Shown here: positions 38,126 through 46,876 of the stretch, in pieces
Position numbering within the stretch: position 1 is the stretch's first letter
Layout: every line of letters begins with the position of its first letter
Source of the DNA: Betaproteobacteria bacterium Ga0077526
GTDB lineage: Bacteria; Pseudomonadota; Gammaproteobacteria; Burkholderiales; Ga0077523
Assembly (NCBI GenBank): GCA_001464765.1
Contig: LNDV01000022.1
Span: forward strand, 22,702-86,701
Reading direction: 5' to 3'
Length of the DNA: 64,000 bases
Position numbers and translations under genes: made by a program
Notes under the pieces: model-generated
What the model saw: only the letters and a program-made list of their open reading frames with translations
Database searches by the model: none
What the model was told of the DNA's origin: nothing

Positions 38126-38317
38126 GTCTGATTCTCCGATGGGGACCGCGCCGGCTTCTGGTCACCGGGCGCGGGGAGCCCGGATGCTACCTGCGTTGCC
38201 GTGCCTTGGCGATCAGGCGGGATGACCACATCGGTGGTATCCCTAGTTCGAAGCGCACGTACCGTGTCATGGACCATCGTCGCGATCCCGCGTGAGCAAG
38301 CGCGACTTGGACTTCTG

Positions 38318-39253
38318 CTATCCCAAATTCCGCTCATCGCCGCCGGGCATAGCCAGCTCTCCCTTCAGAAACAGGGGGACGACTTCCATCGCGACGTCGA
38401 TGAACGCCTTGACGTTGGCGGACGGGTGCCGCTGCTTGGCGTAGAGGAAATGCACCTGCCCCACCGACTTAGCACGCCAGCCGCGGACCGCGGGCACGAT
38501 GCTCGCGCCTGCAGTCTTTGCGACGAAGTCCGGTAACCAACCCGCGCCGGTGCCGAGCACCACGAGTTCCTTGATCGTCTCGAAGTCGTCCACGACCAGG
38601 GTTGGATTCACATCGACCTTCACGGACGAGCGCCCCTTCACCATGTGGAAGGGACCGTTCGCTCCGCCGTAGCCGATGAACTCGACCGAGGACAAGTCCT
38701 TGGGCTGCAAAGGCGCCTTGCATCGGCGCAGATACGCGTGGGACGCGTAGACGTTTGCCGTCAGCTCGATGAGCTTGCGCCCCACCATCCCGGAGTCGCG
38801 CATCGGGCCGGCGCGAATGGCCAGGTCGACACCCTCGCCAACCAGATCCACCAGTCGATTGGCAACGAGAACTTCGACTCTGACGCCTGGGTGGCGCCCG
38901 ACGAACGCGTGGATCACTCGCGGCAGCAGTGTGTGGGCGATGTCTACCGGGGCGGTGATCTTGAGGTGCCCCGACGGATGGCTCCGCGCCGCAGTCACCT
39001 CCGCGCGCGCCTGCTCCAGCAGGCGAAGCGATTCCTGGCAGTGCGCGAAGTAAGCTCTGCCTGCTTCCGTCACGCTCAGCTTTCTCGTCGTGCGGGCAAT
39101 CAGGGCGACACCGAGGGACTCTTCCAGTGAAGCCAATCGCTTGCTGACGGTCGTCTTCGGCATCTTCATGCTTCGCGCTGCCGCCGACAGGCTTCCCGAC
39201 TCCACGATGCGCACGAACACCACCACCGCGTTCAAGTCGAATGCATTGTCCAT
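38318..39253 (-). CDS. LysR family transcriptional regulator
   Basis: 311 residues. N-terminal winged HTH (V-E-S-G-S-L-S-A-A-A-R-S-M, then T-V-S-K-R-L-A-S-L-E at about 18-50) and a periplasmic-binding-like effector domain. Closest in feel to the CrgA/AaeR group. Divergent from the dioxygenase gene with 94 bp between starts, so it likely controls that gene. ATG 39253 gives the usual LysR length. Confidence 0.9.
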   Translation of the reverse strand: MDNAFDLNAVVVFVRIVESGSLSAAARSMKMPKTTVSKRLASLEESLGVALIARTTRKLSVTEAGRAYFAHCQESLRLLEQARAEVTAARSHPSGHLKITAPVDIAHTLLPRVIHAFVGRHPGVRVEVLVANRLVDLVGEGVDLAIRAGPMRDSGMVGRKLIELTANVYASHAYLRRCKAPLQPKDLSSVEFIGYGGANGPFHMVKGRSSVKVDVNPTLVVDDFETIKELVVLGTGAGWLPDFVAKTAGASIVPAVRGWRAKSVGQVHFLYAKQRHPSANVKAFIDVAMEVVPLFLKGELAMPGGDERNLG

Positions 39254-39347
39254 GGGTGTGCACAGTGAAACTCCAGAATGCATCTTGCCACGACACCTCA
39301 CTCGGGTACATTGGTCTCGTCCCTCCTCCCCAGACAGCGAGAAACTG

Positions 39348-40088
39348 ATGACCACTACCCGCCGCATCCTGTCGCCCGCCACCCTGATTCCGCGCTTGCC
39401 GACTTACGCGGAACACAAGGTGTCGAGGCGAGAGATTCTGAAGGCATCGCTCGCGATCGGCGGTCTCGCACTCGCCAACCCGCTGACGGCGGCAGAAGAA
39501 CGGGCGCCGGGGCTGGATTTCAAGGGACCGATGCCGACGCCCGATCAGATCCTGGGGCCGTTCTATCCGGTACAGAAGCGCTCCGACGGGGGCGCCGATC
39601 TGGCGCGACTGAAGGGACGTCCGGGCCAGGCACTGGGTCAGGTCATCTACGTCATGGGTACGGTGCGCAACCTGAGGGGTGGGCCTTGTCCGGGCGTCAG
39701 ACTCGAAATCTGGCAGGCGAACGGCGCAGGTCGCTACACGCATCCCAATGACCGGAATCCTGCTTCAATCGATCCGAACTTCGATGGTTATGCAACGATG
39801 GTGACCGACTCGGAAGGCCGGTATCGCTATCGCACCGTCAAGCCCGGCGCCTATCCGGTGGTGGGCGACTACTGGCGGCCGCCGCACATCCACTACGACA
39901 TCACCGGCAAGGTCAACCGCCTGACGACGCAGATGTACTTCCCCGACGAGCCCCTCAACGTGAAGGACCCGCTGTTGCAGCAGTCCTGGGCGAAGGAGAG
40001 TCTGATTTCACGCGTCCTGCCTCCGACCGCCAATGAAGAAGCCGATTCCAGGCTCGTGGTCTGGGATATCGTCCTGATTCAGGGTTGA
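39348..40088 (+). CDS. Exported intradiol ring-cleavage dioxygenase
   Basis: 246 residues. A Tat-like signal (V-S-R-R-E-I-L-K-A-S) starts near residue 25. The four Fe(III) ligands of protocatechuate/catechol dioxygenases are visible: Tyr130 (G-R-Y), Tyr169 (P-G-A-Y-P), His180 and His182 (R-P-P-H-I-H). The 39-residue Tyr-Tyr spacing equals that of PcaH. The signal peptide is unusual for a pathway enzyme and suggests a periplasmic role on external aromatics. Confidence 0.88.
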   Translation: MTTTRRILSPATLIPRLPTYAEHKVSRREILKASLAIGGLALANPLTAAEERAPGLDFKGPMPTPDQILGPFYPVQKRSDGGADLARLKGRPGQALGQVIYVMGTVRNLRGGPCPGVRLEIWQANGAGRYTHPNDRNPASIDPNFDGYATMVTDSEGRYRYRTVKPGAYPVVGDYWRPPHIHYDITGKVNRLTTQMYFPDEPLNVKDPLLQQSWAKESLISRVLPPTANEEADSRLVVWDIVLIQG

Positions 40089-40128
40089 TGTCGTCTGCGT
40101 AAGCATCGGTAAGGAAGGGAGAGATGAC

Positions 40129-40683
40129 ATGAGACCGATCCTTGCAGGTTTATCGTTTTTGGCTGTCCTGTTCTTCGGACTCTGGGCCGGAGTGCACGCG
40201 GCGACCTCGACCGTCTTCGTTCTCGAGAAGTCCCGAATCGAGTTCCTCGGCACAAAGCCGGGCGGGACGCACCGCGGAGGGTTCAGGAAGTTCACGGTCG
40301 ATTCCGTCGGAGACTGGAGCGACCTCTCGAAACTCTCCTTCCGGATCGACATCGATGCGCAGAGCATCTGGTCCGATAACAACATGCTGACCAATCACCT
40401 GAAGAATTCCGACTTCTTCGACGTGACCCGGCACCCGAACATCACCTTCGAGACGACTCGGGTCGATCTCAGTGGGACTGATCGGGCGGTCGTGAGCGGC
40501 AAACTGACGATGCTCGGCGAAACCAAGGAGGTGGAGGTCCCCTGCAGCTTCTCGATCGGCAGTGCCGGCGTCCAGGCGAAGTGCGATTTCAAGATCGATC
40601 GCAGCCGGTGGGGAATGACCTACGGGAAGGGCAGGATTGACGATGTGGTCGAGATAGAGGCGCGGTTCGTGTTCGGACGGTAG
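40129..40683 (+). CDS. YceI family periplasmic protein
   Basis: 184 residues with a signal peptide ending V-H-A-A. Conserved YceI features: F-R-K-F, S-I-W-S-D-N-x-M-L-T-N-H-L-K-N-S-D-F-F-D and H-P-N-I-T-F. The lipocalin-like barrel binds polyisoprenoid-type lipids. It lies 40 bp after the dioxygenase and may share its transcript. Start has GGAGA. Confidence 0.9.
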   Translation: MRPILAGLSFLAVLFFGLWAGVHAATSTVFVLEKSRIEFLGTKPGGTHRGGFRKFTVDSVGDWSDLSKLSFRIDIDAQSIWSDNNMLTNHLKNSDFFDVTRHPNITFETTRVDLSGTDRAVVSGKLTMLGETKEVEVPCSFSIGSAGVQAKCDFKIDRSRWGMTYGKGRIDDVVEIEARFVFGR

Positions 40684-40906
40684 CGGCCGGGGGTTCAGCA
40701 CTGCGTCGGGCACGGCTGACGCGGCCGCTCGGATCGGTCCGAAAACACTATATCCGCCGACTGCGCGCGAAGAGAACCCCTACGAGACCGAGAGCAACCA
40801 TCACGAGGGGTCTGGCAGGCCGAACAACGCGCGTTGATGGCGTCCGGCAGGCGGGGACGGGGACCGCCCCCAGCCGGCGAATCATCCGCGTCGCCGCGGA
40901 ACATCG

Positions 40907-41629
40907 CTAAATGCCGAGCGCCCGTCGTATCAGTATCGGTATGCTGCAAAGCGCGGACGCACCATGCTTTCTGCGCAGGTACGGGAGGACCAGTTCCTCG
41001 GTCCATTGCGTTGTCTTCACGTGTGCAAAGCGCTCCGCCTTGCTGTGCATCGCGAACCACGGACGCCCTTGCCCCATTCGGCGCACGCGGTCGAAATGAT
41101 GGGCGACTTCGTGAACCAGCGTGCCCAGTGCCTGCAGTTCAAGCGCCGCAAGTTGGGAACGCGTCAGGATCTTTCGCGGGGACTTCACAATGCCGTAGAG
41201 GTTCACGGACTGGGAACTAATGTTGTAGTGCCCAAGGATCAGCGGCACATAGACCTTCGGAAAGATCTCCACGCTCTTTCTGCCCAGAAACGGATCCGAA
41301 GCAGGGTGCCACTTCGCGTCCCGATTGACGGAACGAGTGCCGGCCCCCAACTGGATGGACTTCACGCCATCGAGTGTTCCCCTTGGAAGCAAACCCAGCA
41401 CGGCTCTCATGTCCTTGATGGAGGCCGGGAAGAACAAGAATGGAGAAGCGTCTGTAACGACGATCGGGAACTCCTCGACAGCCATGGCGCCGTCGGGCGG
41501 ATCGTCGGTCGTCCGGCTTCGAACGGCGGATTTCTTGATATCCCGCTTCCTGCCGATCTCCTTCCAGTCGACGAAGCCAGTCTGTGAGAACTGGCGATCG
41601 CTGCGATTCGCGTGGATCGATCGAGACAT
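40907..41629 (-). CDS. Unrecognised putative zinc metalloprotease (HExxH)
   Basis: 240 residues. The only clear signature is H173-E-V-A-H177-H-F-D, a zincin metal site, within T-L-V-H-E-V-A-H-H; a Glu about 22 residues downstream (A-E-R-F-A-H) could be the third ligand. The rest matches nothing I know. No signal peptide. GGAG precedes the ATG. Composition is slightly AT-richer than neighbours and it lies beside a dispersed repeat, hinting at acquisition. Confidence 0.65.
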   Translation of the reverse strand: MSRSIHANRSDRQFSQTGFVDWKEIGRKRDIKKSAVRSRTTDDPPDGAMAVEEFPIVVTDASPFLFFPASIKDMRAVLGLLPRGTLDGVKSIQLGAGTRSVNRDAKWHPASDPFLGRKSVEIFPKVYVPLILGHYNISSQSVNLYGIVKSPRKILTRSQLAALELQALGTLVHEVAHHFDRVRRMGQGRPWFAMHSKAERFAHVKTTQWTEELVLPYLRRKHGASALCSIPILIRRALGI

Positions 41630-42051
41630 AGGTCACACTCCGGCGTGCGATGTTCCAATCTCGCAATGTGCCCAGATGGGTATTGCAAAGCAAGGATTGG
41701 TATGCTCATTTTGCGGTACTTGCCGATACCTGAGACCGCCATACAACGCGAAGTGAAGTCTGTTCCGGCCTGCCCGAGCAGCAGCCGTTTGTCACCGTCC
41801 GCATCGATCATCGTGCAGACGTTCCAGTGTTGCGAATCCCGCAGGCCATCTCCAGCGGAACTGCGGCGCCTGAACACGCGGCGTCGACGACTCCGAGTAT
41901 GCGGACAGGCGGGTGCTTCGGGGTCGCATCCCCAACTGCGTTGGGGCCCCTGCTCCGCCCTGCCCGGGCAGCACGAGTGTGCGAACAGCCCTTCCGAGAG
42001 ACCCGTGCCCGGCAGTGACCAGGCCTGCCGGGCGCTCGGACGCACGAACGG
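41630..42051. other. Intergenic stretch holding one copy of an 89-bp repeat
   Basis: 422 bp without a credible gene. An AT-richer part near 41640-41750 probably holds the promoter of the metalloprotease-like gene. The 89-bp repeat at 41873-41961 is described separately. Confidence 0.5.
41873..41961. repeat. 89-bp dispersed repeat, copy 1
   Basis: Matches 51999-52087 over 89 bp with three mismatches and no gaps, and diverges sharply at both ends. Its right half contains GGGG-TCGCAT-CCCC followed by CCCCAACTGCGTTGGGG, two hairpins sharing the CCCC strand. Both copies lie upstream of minus-strand genes. Confidence 0.85.
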
Positions 42052-43026
42052 CTAAGGCACCAGCACCAGCGGCACTGTCGCCCCCGCCGCCTCGATCACC
42101 CTATGGCTCTCCGCGGCCTCGCCCAGGGGGAAGGTCCGAGCCGGCTTCACCTTGAGCCAGCCTTCCTCCAACGCCCGGAAGACATTCGCCGCCATCTGCT
42201 CGCGCTGCGCCGCCTCACGCACGTAGTGAAAGACGATGGGACGTGAAAGGCTGTTGGATCGGGCGGCCAGGCGTGACACCTCGAAGGGCGGCACGGACCC
42301 CGACGCCTGGCCGAAGTTGACCAGATGGCCGCAGTAGTCCAGACAGTCGAGCGACCCGAAGAAGCTCTCCTTGCCCACGCCATCGTAGGCGACCGCCACT
42401 CCCCGACCCTCGGTGATCTCGCGCACGCGCTCGACCACGTTCTCCCGCCGGAAATTGATGCGGTGGTGGCAACCCGCGACGGCGGCGACGCTGTCCTGCT
42501 CCTCGTCGGCCACGGTGCCGATGACCTTGGCGCCGATGTGAGAAGCCCATTGGCACAGCAACTGCCCAACTCCGCCGGCAGCCGCCTGAACGAGAATCCA
42601 GGATCCCGGCGTGACTTGATGCACCCGCCGCAGCAGCATCTCCACCGTGAGCCCACGCAGCAGCGCGGATGCCGCTGCCTCGTCGCTCACCCCAGCGGGA
42701 ATCCGCAGCAGTTGCGCCTCGTCGATGAGGCGTTCCGACGCGTACACGCCATAGGCGCCGGTGACGTATGCGACCCGGTCCCCGACCTTCCACCGGGTCA
42801 CCCCCGGCCCGCACTGTGTCACGACGCCGGCAGCCTCGATTCCCGGCGTGCCAGGCAATTGCAGCGTCTTGTACAGGCCGGACCGCACGTACACGTCGTG
42901 GAAGTTCACGCCGATCCTGGTGTGCTGCAGCCGCACCTGATTGGCCTCCGGGGCACCCACCTGAACCTCCTTCAGCTTCAGGACCTCGGGCCCGCCGTAC
43001 TGCTCGATCACGATCGCTTGTGTCAT
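42052..43026 (-). CDS. Quinone oxidoreductase / zinc-type alcohol dehydrogenase-like
   Basis: 324 residues of the medium-chain dehydrogenase family, QOR branch: N-terminal G-G-P-E-V-L, P-G-x-E-A-A-G-V-V, and the NADPH-binding A-A-A-G-G-V-G-Q-L motif at about 145-155. No structural or catalytic zinc Cys set. Reduces quinones or enones with NADPH. Divergent from the GST gene; 98 bp between starts. Confidence 0.92.
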   Translation of the reverse strand: MTQAIVIEQYGGPEVLKLKEVQVGAPEANQVRLQHTRIGVNFHDVYVRSGLYKTLQLPGTPGIEAAGVVTQCGPGVTRWKVGDRVAYVTGAYGVYASERLIDEAQLLRIPAGVSDEAAASALLRGLTVEMLLRRVHQVTPGSWILVQAAAGGVGQLLCQWASHIGAKVIGTVADEEQDSVAAVAGCHHRINFRRENVVERVREITEGRGVAVAYDGVGKESFFGSLDCLDYCGHLVNFGQASGSVPPFEVSRLAARSNSLSRPIVFHYVREAAQREQMAANVFRALEEGWLKVKPARTFPLGEAAESHRVIEAAGATVPLVLVP

Positions 43027-43124
43027 GGTCTAATCCTCTCTGGGTTGAAAACCGTTCCAGACCGAATGCTAGCGGAGTCAGGAATTCCGACCGAGGCGTC
43101 CGCTGTCTTTGAGGAGAATCGCTC

Positions 43125-43769
43125 GTGATCGTCGTCCACCACCTGAACAACTCTCGTTCGCAGCGCATCATCTGGCTTCTGGAGGAACTCGGCCTGCCGT
43201 ACCGGATCGAGCGCTACCAGCGGGACGCAAAGACGAATCTGGCGCCGCCGGAACTGCGGGCGGTTCATCCACTGGGCAAGTCCCCGGTCATCCAGGACGA
43301 TGAACTCATCCTGGCCGAGTCGGGAGCCATCGTGGAGTATCTGGTCGAGCGTTATGGCGACGGGCGGCTCGCGCCCCGGCGGGGCACTCCGGAGCACGTG
43401 CGCTATCTGCACTGGATGCACTTCGCGGAGGGCACGATCATGCTGCATCTGGTAGGCCGGCTGTATCTCACCCGCGTGGGTGAGGCCGCCAAGGCGATGC
43501 AGGGTCGCGTCGAAGCGATGATCCAGGACGAACTCGATCTGGTCGAGGCCGAGCTGGGTCAGAGCGAACACCTTGCTGGCGCGGCGTTCAGCGCGGCCGA
43601 TGTGCAGATGCTGTTCCCCCTTGAGTTCGCCGTACACGCGGGCCTGGCAGGCGAGAGACAGCCCAGGCTGCGCGACTACGTCACGCGTATGCAGGCGCGT
43701 CCCGCCTACCGGCGCGCAATCGAGGCCGGCGGCGCATACGCGTTCGCCAGCGCGGGCAGTGCTGACTAG
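43125..43769 (+). CDS. Glutathione S-transferase family protein
   Basis: 214 residues. Thioredoxin-fold N-domain (S-R-S-Q-R-I-I-W-L-L-E-E-L, cis-Pro in G-K-S-P-V-I, E-S-G-A-I-V-E-Y-L glutathione site) and an all-helical C-domain. Ser10 or Ser12 is the likely activating residue. Similar to small-length GstB-type enzymes. GTG start. Divergent partner of the quinone oxidoreductase, a common detoxification pairing. Confidence 0.9.
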   Translation: MIVVHHLNNSRSQRIIWLLEELGLPYRIERYQRDAKTNLAPPELRAVHPLGKSPVIQDDELILAESGAIVEYLVERYGDGRLAPRRGTPEHVRYLHWMHFAEGTIMLHLVGRLYLTRVGEAAKAMQGRVEAMIQDELDLVEAELGQSEHLAGAAFSAADVQMLFPLEFAVHAGLAGERQPRLRDYVTRMQARPAYRRAIEAGGAYAFASAGSAD

Positions 43770-43812
43770 GGGTGCGGATAGCGGTTGGGCCTAGCGGCGC
43801 TTCGGCAGCGGC

Positions 43813-44010
43813 TGCCGGATGACGATGTGCCTGGACCTCTGGGAGTACCACCACGGTGTGCGCCTGGGCTTCAGCCGTCCCGGAAAGCCGACGGACAACG
43901 GGCCTATCGAAACCTTCAACGGTTCACTTCGCGACGAGTGTCCGCACGTGCACTGGTTCGACTCCCTCGAGCAAGCACGGGCGCTGATCGAGCTATTGCC
44001 CGTCCCAACT
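43813..44010 (+). mobile_element. IS3-family transposase (OrfB) fragment
   Basis: About 60 codons of the DDE integrase C-terminal region are recognisable: L-D-L-W-E-Y-H-H-G-V, S-R-P-G-K-P-T-D-N, and the catalytic Glu in P-I-E-T-F-N-G-S-L-R-D-E-C. The two catalytic Asp residues and both IS ends are missing, and the sequence changes abruptly after about 43998. An inactive scrap. Confidence 0.8.
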
Positions 44011-44029
44011 AACCGCTGGTATTCGAAAA

Positions 44030-44143
44030 CGGCAGGCAGGTCAGGAGGCCTTGCCGAAATCGGATTACGGCAAGATCACGGAGAAGGATGCGCGGGAGGT
44101 GCTTCTGAGGCGCGGAGAGATCGCGTTGCCGGCGGCCGGCTGA
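44030..44143 (+). pseudogene. Possible C-terminal fragment of an acyl-CoA synthetase
   Basis: In the frame ending at the stop at 44141-44143, codons read L-P-K-S-D-Y-G-K-I-T-E-K-D-A-R-E. This resembles the C-terminal adenylation motif (L-P-K-x-x-x-G-K-I) of AMP-binding ligases. No upstream ligase sequence exists; it abuts the IS3 fragment, so it looks like a gene tail left by insertion and deletion. Confidence 0.45.
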
Positions 44144-44146
44144 CGA

Positions 44147-46876
44147 TCAGCCGTTCCTCGAGGGGTCCTCGAGGAACCGCCAGTTCGTGCGGCGGGCCGC
44201 GATCTCGAGGACGAAGAAGAACAGCGCCGCACCGGCGCACGCGGGCCACAGCGGCCGGGGTACGGGGCTGCCGCCCCCGGCGGGCGCGAAGATCTCGTCG
44301 CTGCCGGGAGCGAACTTGCCGCCGGTCCGTTCGCTCAAGACCTCGAGCAGCCGGATGTCAGCGGGACCGGGCTGGAATTCGTCCTCTGTGGCGTAGTGAA
44401 GCGTGCGGACGCCGACCCTTGCGATCTCCGATGCCGGCAGACCAGGGCCAGCCCGGAGTTCGAACCGGTACGGGGCCGGTGATCCTGCCAGCAGCGCAAT
44501 GCGGGCGTCGTAGGTCCCCGGCGCCGTCTGCCTGAGCGCCACCTCCGTGCGCGTCCCGTCCGGCCGCGTGATTCGTGCGTTCGGCGACAGTCCGTCGCGA
44601 TAGCGCCCGTCCGGCGTGAGCGCTGTGAGGCGCAGAAGCCCCCATCCACCTTCTCGCGTGACCTGCCATCCGAGTTCGGGTGTTCCGGCACTCCGCCCGG
44701 CGTCGCGCACCACCTGCGCCCAGAACCGGGCGTAGCCTGGCCAGGCCAGCCAGTCGCTTGCCCAGCGGTTCCTTGCGTCGGACAGGAAGGCCACGGTCTT
44801 GCCCAGGCCGTAGCGGGTCTCCGCAAGGACAGGGTCACCGGGCCGCGCTTCCAGCAGCACTTCGGAAAAGCGTTTCGGCCTGGTGGCAACGTATCCCTTG
44901 AGCGCGGGGCCCGCCGCGAAGTCGAGACCGGTCAGCGTCCCTCCGTTGCTTCGCACGACCGGCCTGAACGTTTCCTCCACCATGGACGTACCCAGTAAAC
45001 GACGTGCTTCGGTCACGAACAAGGCCGGAATCTCGCTGTCCTGGTGGGCGACGTAGCTCTTGCCGCTTCCCAGTTCCGCCAGCGCGGCCATCAATCGCAG
45101 GTCGGGCTCTTCGCCGATCGACAGCGTGGAAAGCGTGATGTTCGCTGCTGCCATGTCGGTGACGAGATCCTCGAGCTCGCGGCTTCCCCCCTGAACGCTC
45201 GAAGCGTCACCCAGCAGCCGCTCGATGTGGCTCGCGCTGTAACCCTGCTCCTCGAGTATCTTCCGGATGTCCCTGCGGGGAGGATCCCTTCCCTGCCTTG
45301 CCGACGGGCTCGGCGGCGCGAAGGTATGGCCATCCGACAGCAGGATGACGTGCTTGGTGCTGGACGGGGAATCCTTGAGCACCTCGAACGCGCGGACGAG
45401 GGCTTTGCGGATGTCGGTGTGGCCACCGGTGGACATGCCGCTGATCGCGTCCTCCGCGCGCCTCTTTCCGCCGACCTCTGCAAGCGGAAACACATCGATC
45501 GGCTGCGAATCGAAGGCGATGACAGCCAGCCGCTGGTCGGATTCCATCATGTCAAGAGTTGCGAGCGCCGCTGCCTTTACCGACTCGAACTTGCCGCCCA
45601 GCATGCTTCCGGATCTGTCGATGAGCAGCAGGAGATCGAGTTCCTTCGGCTTGCGGTGGGCTTCGAACTTCACCGGCAGCAGGCGCTCCACCGCGCTCCC
45701 CTCGAACGCGTCCTTGCCATGAGTGTTCTCTCCTGCGACGAACACCAGACCGCCGCCGTCGTCGCGAACGAACCGTTCGAGCTGGCTGCCCGCCTCGCCG
45801 GCAAGCCGCGCAGCCGGAACGTCGTTGAGCAGAACCGTGTCGGCGCCGCGCAAGCTTGCTGCCGGGTCTCGAGCGAACTGCGCCGCGGTGACTCGCGCGA
45901 CGTCGACCCCCTGGGATCCGAGGGCCTCGGCGAGATAATCCGCCCCGATGGCGTCGCCCTCCACCTGCAGCACGCGCAGGCGGGGAGCCACCCACACACT
46001 GCCCCGCCAGGTGTCCGCCAGCTGGTCGCGTGGCCCCAGCAACACCTTGATCTCCCGGCTACCGCCTCGCTCGAAACGAAGCTCGACGGGAACCTTGTTG
46101 TGTCCGGCAACGAGAGGCACCTGGCGATCGAACAGGGTCTCCCCGGCTGCGACGACCTGCACACGGGTTCTCAGCGCGGCATACGCGTGCAGCCGCACGT
46201 ACAGCTTGACCGGCTCGCGCTCGCGCACGCCCTCGGGAACGTCGAGGCCATCGACGCGGACTTGCCTTCCCGACAGAGTTGGAGCCGAAAGGGCGAACAG
46301 ACGTACGCCTTCCGACTGCAGGCGCGGCAGAGCCCGCCAGACATTCCCATGGGTCTGTTTGCCATCGGTGATCAGTACCAGGCGTTTGTCGTCTTCCGGT
46401 GCGAAGCCGGGCAAGGACGCTTCGATGGCACGTTCCAGATCCGTGGCAGTCCTGTCGATCGTTGCAGTCCCTTCGGCAGGGCTCGCGGAGAATGTCTTCA
46501 CAACTCTGTCGACCTCGTCCAGATCGTGCAGCAGGCGGGCCTGATGCCCGAAGACGACATAGCCTTTGTGTTCAGGACGAAAATGTTCGTTGGCCCGGCG
46601 CGCCCATTGCACCGCCTGCTGCAGGAATTCGGGTTGAACGCTGGCTGACCCGTCGAACGCGTAGATCACGCCAAGCGAGTGCGAACGCGTGTTGACGAAC
46701 GGAGCAGCCAGCCCCAGCGCCGCGAAGGCCAGGGACAGCGAGCGGAGCGCCGTCACCAGCCAGATCCGTCGACGCTCGCCCGACCCGGCACGACGCCGCG
46801 CAAGCCACCACGCGAGCGGAGCGGCCAGCAGTAACCACAGGGCCCAGGCATTCGCGATGCCGACGTCCGGATTCAT
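44147..46876 (-). CDS. Large membrane protein with two vWA domains and GATase-like fold
   Basis: 909 residues. N-terminal helices (about 10-28 and 40-60); a first vWA-like domain at about 68-195 with a partial MIDAS D75-G-S-A-S; a class I glutamine-amidotransferase-like segment at about 300-400; a second vWA with complete MIDAS D420-R-S-G-S starting at about 413; and a C-terminal transmembrane helix near 880-897. This is the architecture of vWA proteins in MoxR/Bat clusters. ATG 46876 overlaps the BatA-like stop (ATGA). Role in other systems: assembly or insertion of envelope or metal complexes. Substrate unknown. Confidence 0.88.
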   Translation of the reverse strand: MNPDVGIANAWALWLLLAAPLAWWLARRRAGSGERRRIWLVTALRSLSLAFAALGLAAPFVNTRSHSLGVIYAFDGSASVQPEFLQQAVQWARRANEHFRPEHKGYVVFGHQARLLHDLDEVDRVVKTFSASPAEGTATIDRTATDLERAIEASLPGFAPEDDKRLVLITDGKQTHGNVWRALPRLQSEGVRLFALSAPTLSGRQVRVDGLDVPEGVREREPVKLYVRLHAYAALRTRVQVVAAGETLFDRQVPLVAGHNKVPVELRFERGGSREIKVLLGPRDQLADTWRGSVWVAPRLRVLQVEGDAIGADYLAEALGSQGVDVARVTAAQFARDPAASLRGADTVLLNDVPAARLAGEAGSQLERFVRDDGGGLVFVAGENTHGKDAFEGSAVERLLPVKFEAHRKPKELDLLLLIDRSGSMLGGKFESVKAAALATLDMMESDQRLAVIAFDSQPIDVFPLAEVGGKRRAEDAISGMSTGGHTDIRKALVRAFEVLKDSPSSTKHVILLSDGHTFAPPSPSARQGRDPPRRDIRKILEEQGYSASHIERLLGDASSVQGGSRELEDLVTDMAAANITLSTLSIGEEPDLRLMAALAELGSGKSYVAHQDSEIPALFVTEARRLLGTSMVEETFRPVVRSNGGTLTGLDFAAGPALKGYVATRPKRFSEVLLEARPGDPVLAETRYGLGKTVAFLSDARNRWASDWLAWPGYARFWAQVVRDAGRSAGTPELGWQVTREGGWGLLRLTALTPDGRYRDGLSPNARITRPDGTRTEVALRQTAPGTYDARIALLAGSPAPYRFELRAGPGLPASEIARVGVRTLHYATEDEFQPGPADIRLLEVLSERTGGKFAPGSDEIFAPAGGGSPVPRPLWPACAGAALFFFVLEIAARRTNWRFLEDPSRNG

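Noticed and set aside
41407..42045. 212-codon minus-strand frame over repeat copy 1
   Set aside because: Low-complexity Arg/Ser sequence crossing the 89-bp repeat; no family resemblance.
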